Origin: a bacterium
GTDB taxonomy: Bacteria; Actinomycetota; Acidimicrobiia; Spongiisociales; Spongiisociaceae
DNA length: 35,401 nt
Assembly (NCBI GenBank): GCA_028821575.1
Contig: JAPPFW010000030.1
Span: 1-35,401, forward strand
Reading direction: 5' to 3'
Position numbers and translations under genes: made by a program. Positions 13,809 to 21,750 of this stretch are shown one piece after another. Below the pieces are notes generated by a model. The model was given only the letters and a program-made list of their open reading frames with translations, was not told the origin of the DNA and ran no database searches. Each line of letters starts with the position of its first letter. The first letter of the stretch is position 1.

Positions 13809-14956
13809 CGGTCCACCCCCAGGATCACCGTCCCGTGGGTGGAGAGCAGGCCGCCGGTGCCGTGAGCCAGGGCCAGTTCGGCGCCCTGCACCTGCCGGTC
13901 GCCGGCCTCCCCCCTCAACTGGCGGACCGCCTCGACGAGAAGCAGCACCCCGTACATGCCGGGATGGCAGTAGGACAGGCCACCCCCGTTGGTGTTCATG
14001 GGAAAGGTTCCCCCGGGCCGGGTGCGGCCGTCCGCCACGAAAGCCCCTCCCTCACCGGGCCCGCAGAAGTCGAGGGCTTCGAGGGTGAGAAGGACCGTGA
14101 TGGTGAAGCTGTCGTACAGTTCGACGACATCGACGTCCTGCGGCCCGACGCCGGCCTCGGCGAAGGCCCTGGCGCCGGCCTCCACCGCTCCGGTCCGGGT
14201 CAGGTCCGGGATCTGTGACATCGAGATGTGGGTGGTGCTCTGGCCGCACCCGAGGACCCTGACCGGCGGCTTCGGCATGTCCCGGGCCCGGTCCAGGGAG
14301 GTGAGCACCAGGGCGCCTCCCCCGTCGACCACCAGGCAGCAGTCCAACCTGTGGAGCGGTGTGGAGATCATGGGCGAGGCCATTACGTCGTCCACCGTGA
14401 TGGAACCGGCCCGGTAGCGGTAGGCCTTCGGGTTGAGCAATGCCCACTCGCGGGCGGCGACGGCGATCTCCGCCAGCTGCTCGCCGGTCGTTCCGTAGTC
14501 GTGGAAGTGCCGCTGGGCTGCCATGGCGTACAGCGAGAGGGGGCTCAGCACCCCGTACGGCGCCTCGTACTGGGTGCTGGGGGTGTGGGCCTCGGGCACC
14601 CCTCCGAGGCGGCGGCTGGCCGCGGAACGCTGGTTGGAGCCATAGGAGATGAGCACCACTTCGCACCGTCCGGAGCGGATCGCGTCGACCGCCGCCCCCA
14701 CCATGAACTCGAAGGACGAGCCCCCTTCCATCGTCGACGAGACCCATGCCGGTTGCAGCCCCCAGTACTCGGCCATAGCCGTGGCGCTGAATCGCTCCAC
14801 CCCGGTCGTGGCGAGCCCGTCCACGTCGTTGAAGCCCAATCCGGCTTCGCCCAGGGCGGCCCGCGCCGCCTGGGTCTGGAGTTGGTAGATGGAGAGTCCC
14901 GTGATCCCGAGGTCGGACTCCCCGACCCCCACCACCGCGACCTCCCGGCCCGGCAC
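13805..14956 (-). CDS. Thiolase-like lipid-transfer (SCP-x/Ltp2-type) protein, probable C-C lyase
   Basis: A thiolase-fold protein of about 383 aa. Where classical thiolases have the acylated Cys, this sequence reads MEGGSSFEF, with no Cys. This is typical of the SCP2-like nonthiolase branch that includes the Ltp2 retro-aldolases. Two tyrosines 48 residues apart, in VELYDSF and LSYCHPGMYG, resemble in spacing the two catalytic tyrosines reported for Ltp2. A retro-aldol or acyl-transfer step on a CoA thioester is therefore likelier than ordinary thiolysis. The start is uncertain: GTG at 14956 keeps the conserved REVAVVGVGESDLG strand. A frame open further upstream (to 15031) overlaps the RidA gene and is not needed. 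A DUF35 partner follows with overlap. Confidence 0.83.
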   Translation of the reverse strand: MPGREVAVVGVGESDLGITGLSIYQLQTQAARAALGEAGLGFNDVDGLATTGVERFSATAMAEYWGLQPAWVSSTMEGGSSFEFMVGAAVDAIRSGRCEVVLISYGSNQRSAASRRLGGVPEAHTPSTQYEAPYGVLSPLSLYAMAAQRHFHDYGTTGEQLAEIAVAAREWALLNPKAYRYRAGSITVDDVMASPMISTPLHRLDCCLVVDGGGALVLTSLDRARDMPKPPVRVLGCGQSTTHISMSQIPDLTRTGAVEAGARAFAEAGVGPQDVDVVELYDSFTITVLLTLEALDFCGPGEGGAFVADGRTRPGGTFPMNTNGGGLSYCHPGMYGVLLLVEAVRQLRGEAGDRQVQGAELALAHGTGGLLSTHGTVILGVDR

Positions 14957-14961
14957 CCTCC

Positions 14962-16155
14962 CTACCCCGGGAAGGCCATCGCCAGCGGGTCGATCTCGAT
15001 GAGGAACTCCTTCCTCAACAGCGAGTGGCACAGGGCGCCGGTCGACGCCGGCCAGGGTTCGGAGAGGAGCCTCCTGCGCACCCCTGCCACCCCTCGGTAC
15101 CCGCTCAGACCCTCCGGGGTCACGTACTCGATGGTCTTGATCAGGTTGTCGGGTCCCATCCCGGCCGCATCGAGCACCGTCACGATGTTGGAGTAGGTGT
15201 ACTCGGCCTGGGCGGCCACGTCCCCCGGAGACACCGCCCGACCGGTCTCCGGGTCGAGAGCAGCCTGGCCGGACATGAACAGCATGTCACCGGCTCGCAC
15301 GGCGGGGGAGTAGGTGAGGCGCTGGTAGCGGTCCCATCCCGGGTTGACCGCCACAGCCTGGGCGCGGGAGGCGGTGAAATCGTAGGAGACCAGGACCCGG
15401 TCGTCGCTCGCCACCCGCTCCTGGAGTATCCCGGCCGCGCCCGGATACACCGGTCCGAGGAACTCCCGGCGGGGGCGGCCCGTGTACCGGTAACCCTCCA
15501 GCGCTTCCGGCCGGATCATCTCCAGGGTCTTCACGACGTTGCTCATGCCGAGCCCGCAGGCCCCGAGTACCCGATCGGCGTTGCGGAAGATCTGGCGGAC
15601 CTGAGCTTCGGGGTTGCCCTCACCGACGAGGTCGCCGGCATCGTTGTAGGGCAGGACTGTGCTCAGATACACGACGTCCCCGGCGGCGCGGGCCGGCGCG
15701 AAAGCCTGTCTCCCTCCGGATCCCCCACCGCATGCCCGGCCGCCCCCCCGGTCGGCGGTCACCTCGATCTCGATCAGCGCGGCCGGCCTGAGCAGGCGAT
15801 GGACGACCACTGTGTTCACCGCCGGTCGGTGCGAACCGAACACCTCGGCCCGGACGGCTTCGGCCGCGGCGTAGTGGTCCACTCCGGCGACGGTGACGTT
15901 CTCGACCACCCGTGTCACATCCTCGAAGCCGAGGCCTGCGGCCCGCAGGATCGTTCCGATCTTGCGGTAGGCGGTGCGGGTCTGGTCGGCCATGTCCCCG
16001 TTGACCACGATCCGGGACCTCTCCGGGTCGTACTCCGAGGCCGAGTGGCCGGAGAGCGTGGCCCGGTGCGGCCCCAGGGACAGGCCCAGCGAGAAGGAAT
16101 AGCGCGTGTAGTCGAACCACGGGAAGCTGTCCGGCCGGATCGCTGTGGGCGTCAT
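14962..16155 (-). CDS. Triple-domain RidA (YjgF/UK114) fusion protein
   Basis: A 397-aa protein made of three consecutive RidA-like domains at about residues 18-133, 148-262 and 275-393. Domains 1 and 2 are joined by a Gly-rich linker (about 136-148). RidA proteins are usually single domains of about 130 aa that form trimers and hydrolyse reactive enamine/imine intermediates to ketones and ammonia. Three domains in one chain would encode a pseudo-trimer. Each domain keeps the helix that ends in a V-K-T or T-R-V strand and the final beta strand (ALIEIEVTA, VLVSYDFTA, FLIEIDPLA). They have diverged, and the active-site Arg is not obvious in every domain, so perhaps not all sites work. ATG at 16155 overlaps the preceding stop by four bases (ATGA). 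It sits between MmgE/PrpD and the thiolase-like gene, suggesting a nitrogen-containing substrate. Confidence 0.85.
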   Translation of the reverse strand: MTPTAIRPDSFPWFDYTRYSFSLGLSLGPHRATLSGHSASEYDPERSRIVVNGDMADQTRTAYRKIGTILRAAGLGFEDVTRVVENVTVAGVDHYAAAEAVRAEVFGSHRPAVNTVVVHRLLRPAALIEIEVTADRGGGRACGGGSGGRQAFAPARAAGDVVYLSTVLPYNDAGDLVGEGNPEAQVRQIFRNADRVLGACGLGMSNVVKTLEMIRPEALEGYRYTGRPRREFLGPVYPGAAGILQERVASDDRVLVSYDFTASRAQAVAVNPGWDRYQRLTYSPAVRAGDMLFMSGQAALDPETGRAVSPGDVAAQAEYTYSNIVTVLDAAGMGPDNLIKTIEYVTPEGLSGYRGVAGVRRRLLSEPWPASTGALCHSLLRKEFLIEIDPLAMAFPG

Positions 16156-17513
16156 GAACGGCTGGTCATGGACATGAGTTCCGCCACCGGCAGCGCGCCG
16201 TCCTCGATCACCAGCTTGGCGATGCCCTCGGGGTTCTCGACCGAGCCCGCCACGTTCGACAGGAACTTGTCGAGCAGGGCGCCCTCGTCGACGGGCCGGC
16301 CGGGGGTGGCTGAACCGCTGGTCACGGTCCGGGAGATGGTTGTCCCGTCGTCGAGGGTGATCGTCACGTCGCCGGGCGCCTCCGCAAGCGACCCGTCGAA
16401 GGCTCGGCGATGCACGAACACCTTGGCGGCCAGGCGGCGCACGTCCTTCCTCCCGAGTTGTTCCTCCGTGAAGTGGTCGACGCCCAGGTAGCCGTCGAGG
16501 AGCATCGTGGCGACGTTCCACTGCACGCTGAACTTGGCTTCGTGGGTGGTGCGGGGCCTGAGCCGCGACTCCCTGGGCTCGGCGACCACCACCAGTGAGT
16601 CCCTGGGCAGACCGATGTCGATGCGGCCGATGCGGCCGGTGTCCAGGTCGTCGGGCAGCAGGCCCAGGGTGTCGAGCGTGGCGTGGGAGTACTGGCAGAC
16701 CGGATACGGCTTGGTGGTCATCTGCGTCGCTTCCCAGGACTCCCCCAACCCGGTGGTGACCCCGCCGGCATCCACCGTGGTGTCGGCATAGGCGCGGTAC
16801 ACCCCCCATTTGCCTTCGAGGATGCTGGAGGGTCCGGTCGCGCCGCGGGCGGCCATGCGGGCGGCCATCACCGCCGAGAGCCCGGCCCAGCCGGGGTGGA
16901 GCGGTTTCGTCAGGGATGCGGTGGAGAGGAACTCGAGCGAACCGGCGGCCTGGCTTCCGGCTATCCCGAGAGCGTTGACGGTGGCGCTCGGGTCGAGCCG
17001 CAGAAGGCGGGAGGCGGCGAGGGTCGCTCCGAAGATGCCGACCACACTGGTGGCGTGGAACCCCCGGTTGTGGAACTTTCGGGTGGCGGCCGCTCCTACC
17101 CGCACGGCCATCTCGACGCCGACCACGTAGGCGTCGACCGCGGTGTCGAGGGTCGCATCAACCACCTCGGAGACCGCCAGCACCGACGGGAGCACGGCGG
17201 CCGAGCCATGGAGTATCGCCGCGGCGTGGGTGTCGTCGAAGTCGAGGGCATGGATGAGGGTGCCGTTGGCAAGAGCGGCCATCGGCGCCGGATGGCGGGT
17301 CCGGTACCCGAGGATGCTCGCCTCGGGGGGCGTCCCGTAGCCCATCGCTTCTTCCACTGCGAAGTCGACGGCCCCCAGCCGGGCTGCCGCCAGACCCGTC
17401 CCCAAGGCGTCGAGTACGTGCCACCTGGCAGCCCCCCGTACGTCGTCCGGGACCGCCCCCAAACGCGAACTCCACTCGGCGAAGCGTTGGGTCAGGGTCG
17501 CTGGATCTGGCAT
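16152..17513 (-). CDS. MmgE/PrpD family protein
   Basis: A 453-aa protein of the family that contains 2-methylcitrate dehydratase, cis-aconitate decarboxylase and iminodisuccinate epimerase. Family blocks are HALDFDDTH (88-96), FHNRGFHATSVVGIFGA (about 147-163), KPLHPGWAG and KPYPVCQYSHA. The reaction cannot be chosen from sequence alone. With a RidA fusion next door, isomerisation or elimination on an imino or hydroxy acid is plausible, and plain methylcitrate dehydration is less so because no prpB or prpC accompanies it. It starts 5 nt after the CoA-transferase stop and overlaps the RidA start by four bases. Confidence 0.88.
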   Translation of the reverse strand: MPDPATLTQRFAEWSSRLGAVPDDVRGAARWHVLDALGTGLAAARLGAVDFAVEEAMGYGTPPEASILGYRTRHPAPMAALANGTLIHALDFDDTHAAAILHGSAAVLPSVLAVSEVVDATLDTAVDAYVVGVEMAVRVGAAATRKFHNRGFHATSVVGIFGATLAASRLLRLDPSATVNALGIAGSQAAGSLEFLSTASLTKPLHPGWAGLSAVMAARMAARGATGPSSILEGKWGVYRAYADTTVDAGGVTTGLGESWEATQMTTKPYPVCQYSHATLDTLGLLPDDLDTGRIGRIDIGLPRDSLVVVAEPRESRLRPRTTHEAKFSVQWNVATMLLDGYLGVDHFTEEQLGRKDVRRLAAKVFVHRRAFDGSLAEAPGDVTITLDDGTTISRTVTSGSATPGRPVDEGALLDKFLSNVAGSVENPEGIAKLVIEDGALPVAELMSMTSRS

Positions 17514-17518
17514 GCCGG

Positions 17519-18718
17519 CTAACCGAAGGCGCCGCTGGCGCGAAGGGAGCGAATCGTGTCGTCGGGGTAGCCGAGCAGTGACCCGAGTATCTCGTCCGCG
17601 TGCTCGTTACGGTGCGGTGCTCTGGCGTAGGAGATGTCGTCCGGGTCGCCTACCCGGACCGGGCTGGCCACCGTGCGGACCGGCCCCAGTACCTCATTGG
17701 GGGTCTCCACCATCAACTTGCGGGCGATGGTATGAGGGTGGACGAGCGCGGACGACACGTCCTGCACCGGTCCGGTGGGGACGCCGACCTCCTTCAGGCG
17801 GGCGATCCAGTACTCCGCCGGCTTCTCGGCGAACAACCCGTCCAGGATGCCTATGAGCGCCTCCCGATGCTCGGCCCGGTCAGCAAAGGTCGCGTAGTCG
17901 GGATGGTCGGCCAGTTCGGGTCGCCCCACCGTCTCCGCCACCCGGTCGAAGAACTTCTCCTTGGCGCAGCCCACGATGAACCAGTGGCCGTCGCTTCCCT
18001 GGAACAGCTGGAAAGGGACCAGGGAAGGGTGGGCTGAGCGGGTGGTGCGGGCCGGTGACCAGCCCCGGCTGAGGTGCCAGGTAGCCGGGTACGTCAGCAA
18101 CGACACGGCGACGTCGTAGAGGCTGATGTCGCAGTCCATGCCCTTGCCGTCACGCCGGGCGGCATGCACGCCGGCGAGCAGCGCGATGGCCGCGACGAAC
18201 CCGCCCGAGTAGTCCACGAGCGAGATTCCGGTCTTGGTCGGAGGTCCGTCCGGTTCCCCGGTGAGGCTCATCCATCCGGCGAGGCCCTGCAGGATGTAGT
18301 CGTAGCCGGGCTCAGCCGACAGGGGCCCGGTCATTCCGAAGCCGCTGACCGATACGCAAACGATGCGCGGGTTGATCCCGCACAGGTCGTCGTAACGGAT
18401 CCGTAGCTTTGCCGGCACGTCTCCGCGGAGGTTCGAGAACACCGCGTCGCTCCTGGCCACCAGGTCCTCGAACACGCCCCGGCCCTCCGGGACGGACAGG
18501 TTCAGGGAGATGCTCTTCTTGTTCCGGTTGAAGGTCTCGAAGAAGAGGCTGTCCTCACCCTCCTGGAAGGGAGGGATGTACCGGCCGACGTCGCCGCCGA
18601 ATCTCGGATCCTCCACCTTGATGATCTCGGCGCCGAGGTCGGCGAGGTGGAGCGAGCCGAACGGACCCGCCCCGTACTGCTCGACGGCGACAACCCGAAT
18701 GTCCTCCAGCGGTCTCAT
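17519..18718 (-). CDS. CaiB/BaiF family III CoA-transferase
   Basis: Transfers CoA between carboxylic acids; in this operon it would activate the substrate acid. It is 399 aa, normal for the family. The catalytic aspartate is D169 in SLVDYSGG, at the same number as Asp169 of formyl-CoA transferase. The N-terminal GPFGSLHLADLGAEIIKVE block, which helps bind CoA, is intact. It is the first gene of a six-gene minus-strand set ending with the acyl-CoA dehydrogenase. A TAGAGT hexamer (18733-18728) ends 9 nt before its ATG, so the transcript may be essentially leaderless. CoA donor and acceptor are unknown. Confidence 0.9.
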   Translation of the reverse strand: MRPLEDIRVVAVEQYGAGPFGSLHLADLGAEIIKVEDPRFGGDVGRYIPPFQEGEDSLFFETFNRNKKSISLNLSVPEGRGVFEDLVARSDAVFSNLRGDVPAKLRIRYDDLCGINPRIVCVSVSGFGMTGPLSAEPGYDYILQGLAGWMSLTGEPDGPPTKTGISLVDYSGGFVAAIALLAGVHAARRDGKGMDCDISLYDVAVSLLTYPATWHLSRGWSPARTTRSAHPSLVPFQLFQGSDGHWFIVGCAKEKFFDRVAETVGRPELADHPDYATFADRAEHREALIGILDGLFAEKPAEYWIARLKEVGVPTGPVQDVSSALVHPHTIARKLMVETPNEVLGPVRTVASPVRVGDPDDISYARAPHRNEHADEILGSLLGYPDDTIRSLRASGAFG

Positions 18719-18727
18719 GGTGCCCGG

Positions 18728-18733
18728 ACTCTA
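18728..18733 (-). promoter_or_regulatory. Candidate -10 hexamer TAGAGT of the CoA-transferase operon
   Basis: TAGAGT ends 9 nt before the CoA-transferase ATG and would give a leader of only a few bases. It separates this operon from the Dpp genes upstream. The surrounding gap (18734-18790) carries degenerate GGTCGGC-like repeats. Confidence 0.35.
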
Positions 18734-18820
18734 GTTGGTGGTCGGCAAGCTGCTGGTCGGCTTGCGGTTCGGCCGGCTGGCGGCCGGCGGTCAGCCAACG
18801 CCAAAAGTCTGGCAACCGGC

Positions 18821-19831
18821 TCAGGCATGATGGCAAGCCACAGCGCCATGCCCGCTCTCTCCCGTGAAACCCACGAGCTGAGGGTGCACTTGCGGGCAGA
18901 TCTCGGTAGCCATTGGACAGCGAGGAGCGAATGAGCACCCGACGGGGAGACCTATGAGGGCAGGGGGCGTTCCGGCAATCGCGCGCAGACGGTCGGTTGT
19001 CCCGTCCACTCGCGGTACGGCGGCGAGCAATCCCGCCGTGTAGGGATGGCGGGGCCGTTCGTACACGTCGTACACGGAACCGTGCTCCACGGTCCGTCCC
19101 GCATACATCACCGCGACCCGGTCGGCCATCTCGGCCACCACGCCGAGGTCGTGGGTGATCAGCACCATCCCGCCGGACAGACTGCGCCGGACCTCCGCCA
19201 GAACATCGAGCACCTGGGCTTGGACCGTGGCATCGAGCGCAGTGGTGGGCTCGTCGGCGATCAGCACGGCAGGTTCCAATGCTATGGCCATGGCGATCAT
19301 CGCCCTCTGGCGCATCCCACCCGAGAGTTCGTGAGGGTAGGAGCGGGCCCGTCGGGCGGCGTCAGGTATCCCTACCTGGTCGAGCAACCCGGCCGCCCGG
19401 CGACGGGCCTCCGATCGGCGTACCGGTCGGTGGGTCCGGATCATCTCGGCTATCTGGTCACCGACCCGGTGCACCGGGTTGAGAGCCGTGAGCGGTTCCT
19501 GGAAGATCATGGCGATCTCGGCTCCGCGGATCTGCCGCATGCGCCGCGGTGAAGCGGCCAGCAGATCCTCGCCGTCCAGCCGTACCTCACCCGCCACTAC
19601 TCGCCCGCTCCCTCGGGGCAGGAGCCCGAGGATGGACAGCGCGGTCATGGTCTTCCCGCATCCGGACTCCCCTACGATCGCCAGCACCTCACCGGGATAG
19701 AGGTCGAAACTCACGCCGCTCACCGCTTGGACCACGCCCTCTTCGGAGGTGAGCTCGGTACGCAGGTCGCGCACCGAGAGCAGGGGGTCGGCATGAGTGC
19801 CGAGGGCGCGAAGGCGCCCCGCGGACTTCAT
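18821..19831 (-). CDS. Oligopeptide/dipeptide ABC transporter ATP-binding protein (DppD/OppD-type)
   Basis: Cytoplasmic ATPase of a peptide-type importer, 336 aa. Walker A is GESGCGKT (54-61), the ABC signature LSGGMRQR and Walker [13 protein letters not shown]. The oligopeptide-type C-terminal extension contains CSFAPRCP and further cysteines (about 300-334), like the site that holds an Fe-S cluster in some DppD proteins. The ATG overlaps the DppC stop by four bases. Such importers normally need a second ATPase (DppF/OppF). None is encoded between here and the next operon 102 bp away, so this subunit either homodimerises or borrows a partner encoded elsewhere. Confidence 0.92.
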   Translation of the reverse strand: MKSAGRLRALGTHADPLLSVRDLRTELTSEEGVVQAVSGVSFDLYPGEVLAIVGESGCGKTMTALSILGLLPRGSGRVVAGEVRLDGEDLLAASPRRMRQIRGAEIAMIFQEPLTALNPVHRVGDQIAEMIRTHRPVRRSEARRRAAGLLDQVGIPDAARRARSYPHELSGGMRQRAMIAMAIALEPAVLIADEPTTALDATVQAQVLDVLAEVRRSLSGGMVLITHDLGVVAEMADRVAVMYAGRTVEHGSVYDVYERPRHPYTAGLLAAVPRVDGTTDRLRAIAGTPPALIGLPVGCSFAPRCPMATEICPQVHPQLVGFTGESGHGAVACHHA

Positions 19832-20706
19832 ATCTGGTCACGGGTCGGGTCCAGCGCGTCGCGCAGGCCGTCGCCGATGAAGTTGACGCACAGAGCAGTA
19901 ATCACAATGGCCAGTCCCGGCGCCCAAACCAGCCAGGGCGCGGTGGTCACGAAGCCCTCGTTGCCGCCCAGCATGTTTCCCCATGTGGCGGTGTGTGCCG
20001 GGTTCACCCCCAGCCCGAGGAAGCTGAGGGTCGACTCGGCAAGGATCGCGGCGGCCACGGTCAGGGAGACCGCCACCATCACCTCGCCGACGAGGTTGGG
20101 GAGGAGATGGCGGTACATGATCCGCCGGTTGGTCAACCCCAGGGCTCGCGCTGCCTCCACGAACTCGCGTTCCTTGAGAGCCAGGACCTTGCCCCGCACG
20201 ATCCGGGCCGGAACCATCCAGGTTATTCCCGCAAGCACGAGGACCACATCCCACACCCCGTCGCCAAGGATGCGGGCCGCCATGATCACCACCATGAGGG
20301 CGGGAAGGGCGAGCAGCGTATCGGTGAGCCGCATCAGGATCGAGTCGACCCGGCCTCCGTAGTAACCCGCCACCAGGCCGACCAGGGTGCCGAGCACGCC
20401 GCTGATCACGGCCACCGCACCGCCGACGAGCAGGGATACCCGGCCGCCGTGGAGAATACGGCTGAGGTTGTCCCGGCCGAGCGTGTCGGTCCCGAGCAGG
20501 AACACGCGGCCGGGCGGCTCCAGGATGCGGTCGAGATGCTGCTCGGACGGGTTGAACGGAGCGATCCAGTCGGCGGACGCTGCAGCAACCACGATCAGGG
20601 TCAGCGCCGCAAGGGAGAAGACAGCAATCGGGCGCCGGTAGTAGCGCCGCGCCGCCCGCCTCCGCCCGCGGGGAGACTCCGCCTGTCGTTGCTGGGTCCG
20701 GTCCAC
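19828..20706 (-). CDS. Oligopeptide/dipeptide ABC transporter permease (DppC/OppC-type)
   Basis: Inner-membrane permease of 292 aa with an Arg-rich cytoplasmic N-terminus, the first helix (about residues 27-46), the OppC-N domain block GTDTLGRDNLSRILHGGR and five further helices. The EAA loop EAARALGLTNRRIMYRHLLPN contacts the ATPase. The GTG at 20706 is chosen because GGGAGG lies 7-8 nt upstream. The longer frame from 20754 would overlap DppB by 44 bp. It is the third gene of the Dpp set and overlaps DppD. Confidence 0.9.
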   Translation of the reverse strand: MDRTQQRQAESPRGRRRAARRYYRRPIAVFSLAALTLIVVAAASADWIAPFNPSEQHLDRILEPPGRVFLLGTDTLGRDNLSRILHGGRVSLLVGGAVAVISGVLGTLVGLVAGYYGGRVDSILMRLTDTLLALPALMVVIMAARILGDGVWDVVLVLAGITWMVPARIVRGKVLALKEREFVEAARALGLTNRRIMYRHLLPNLVGEVMVAVSLTVAAAILAESTLSFLGLGVNPAHTATWGNMLGGNEGFVTTAPWLVWAPGLAIVITALCVNFIGDGLRDALDPTRDQI

Positions 20707-20710
20707 GGCC

Positions 20711-21700
20711 CTACCTCCCCGCGAGGTGACGGGTGCGAGGGTCGAGGATCGCATAGAGGAGGTCGGCGGCCAGGTTCATGACGAATACGGCCACCGACAC
20801 GATCATCACTGTCGGGAGCAGGATGGTGTAGTCGCCTCCTCCCAGAGCATCGAGGAACAGCAATCCCATACCCGGATACTGGAAGACCCGTTCGGTGACG
20901 ATCAGGCCACCGACCAGCAGGCCGATGTCGATGGCGGCCTGCGTGGTCACCGGGATGAGGGCGGTCCTCATCCCGTGACGCACCACGACCGCCGACTCGC
21001 TCAGACCCTTCGAGCGGGCGGTCCGAATATAGTCGGAGCCCAACACCTCGAGCATCGAGGCCCGCATGTAGCGGCTGTAGACGGCCACCAGTTGGAGCGC
21101 GAGCGCCAGGGAGGGCAGGATGAGGTGCCGGATCCGGTCGACGAGGTCGAATCCCACACTGCCGGGCGAGTAGATACCCGCCGTGGGCAGCAGCGGAGGC
21201 GTCACTTCCAACCACTGGGCCAGGTAGAGGCCGAAGAACAGTTGGAGCATCAGGCCCAGCCAGAACACCGGGATCGAGATGCCGAGGAACGACACGGTGG
21301 TGGCGGCATGATCGAGAAGGGACCCGCGGCGGATGGCTGAGAGGGTCCCCACCGCAAGTCCCGCTCCCAGCGAGAAGACCACCGCCACCCCTACGAGTAC
21401 CAGCGTGTTGGCCAGTGCCTGGCGGACGAAAGGCCAGACCTCCTGGCCGTTCCTTACCAGCGAGGTCCCCAGGTCCCCTGTCAACAGGTTTCCGAGCCAA
21501 CCGAGATAGCGGACCCCGAAGGGTCGGTCCAAGCCCAGTGACTCCAGGTAGGCCTGCTTGGCCTCCGGCGTGATACGCGGGTTGAGGGTGAGTTGTGCGG
21601 CGGGGCTCGTGATCTCGCCGGCCGCCCAGAACGTCACCAGCGAGACCGCGAGGAGAATCGGAACGGCCACCGCGACGCGACGGAGGGAGTACCGGATCAA
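20711..21700 (-). CDS. Oligopeptide/dipeptide ABC transporter permease (DppB/OppB-type)
   Basis: Inner-membrane permease of 329 aa, beginning with the usual short IRYSLRRVAVAVPILLAVS helix. The OppB periplasmic loop has a GLDRPFGVRYLGWLGNLLTGDLGTS block. An EAA-type loop is visible as SDYIRTARSKGLSESAVVVRHGMRTALIP. The start is uncertain. TTG at 21700 gives the family-typical N-terminus but has only a weak ribosome binding site (GAGCGAG). The frame stays open to 21844, inside the DppA gene, where the residues look like a shadow translation. Its stop lies 4 nt before the DppC start. Confidence 0.87.
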   Translation of the reverse strand: MIRYSLRRVAVAVPILLAVSLVTFWAAGEITSPAAQLTLNPRITPEAKQAYLESLGLDRPFGVRYLGWLGNLLTGDLGTSLVRNGQEVWPFVRQALANTLVLVGVAVVFSLGAGLAVGTLSAIRRGSLLDHAATTVSFLGISIPVFWLGLMLQLFFGLYLAQWLEVTPPLLPTAGIYSPGSVGFDLVDRIRHLILPSLALALQLVAVYSRYMRASMLEVLGSDYIRTARSKGLSESAVVVRHGMRTALIPVTTQAAIDIGLLVGGLIVTERVFQYPGMGLLFLDALGGGDYTILLPTVMIVSVAVFVMNLAADLLYAILDPRTRHLAGR

Positions 21701-21750
21701 CGCGAACTCGCTCGAACCTGTGCCCGGCTCATGCCGATTTGGTCGGCATC

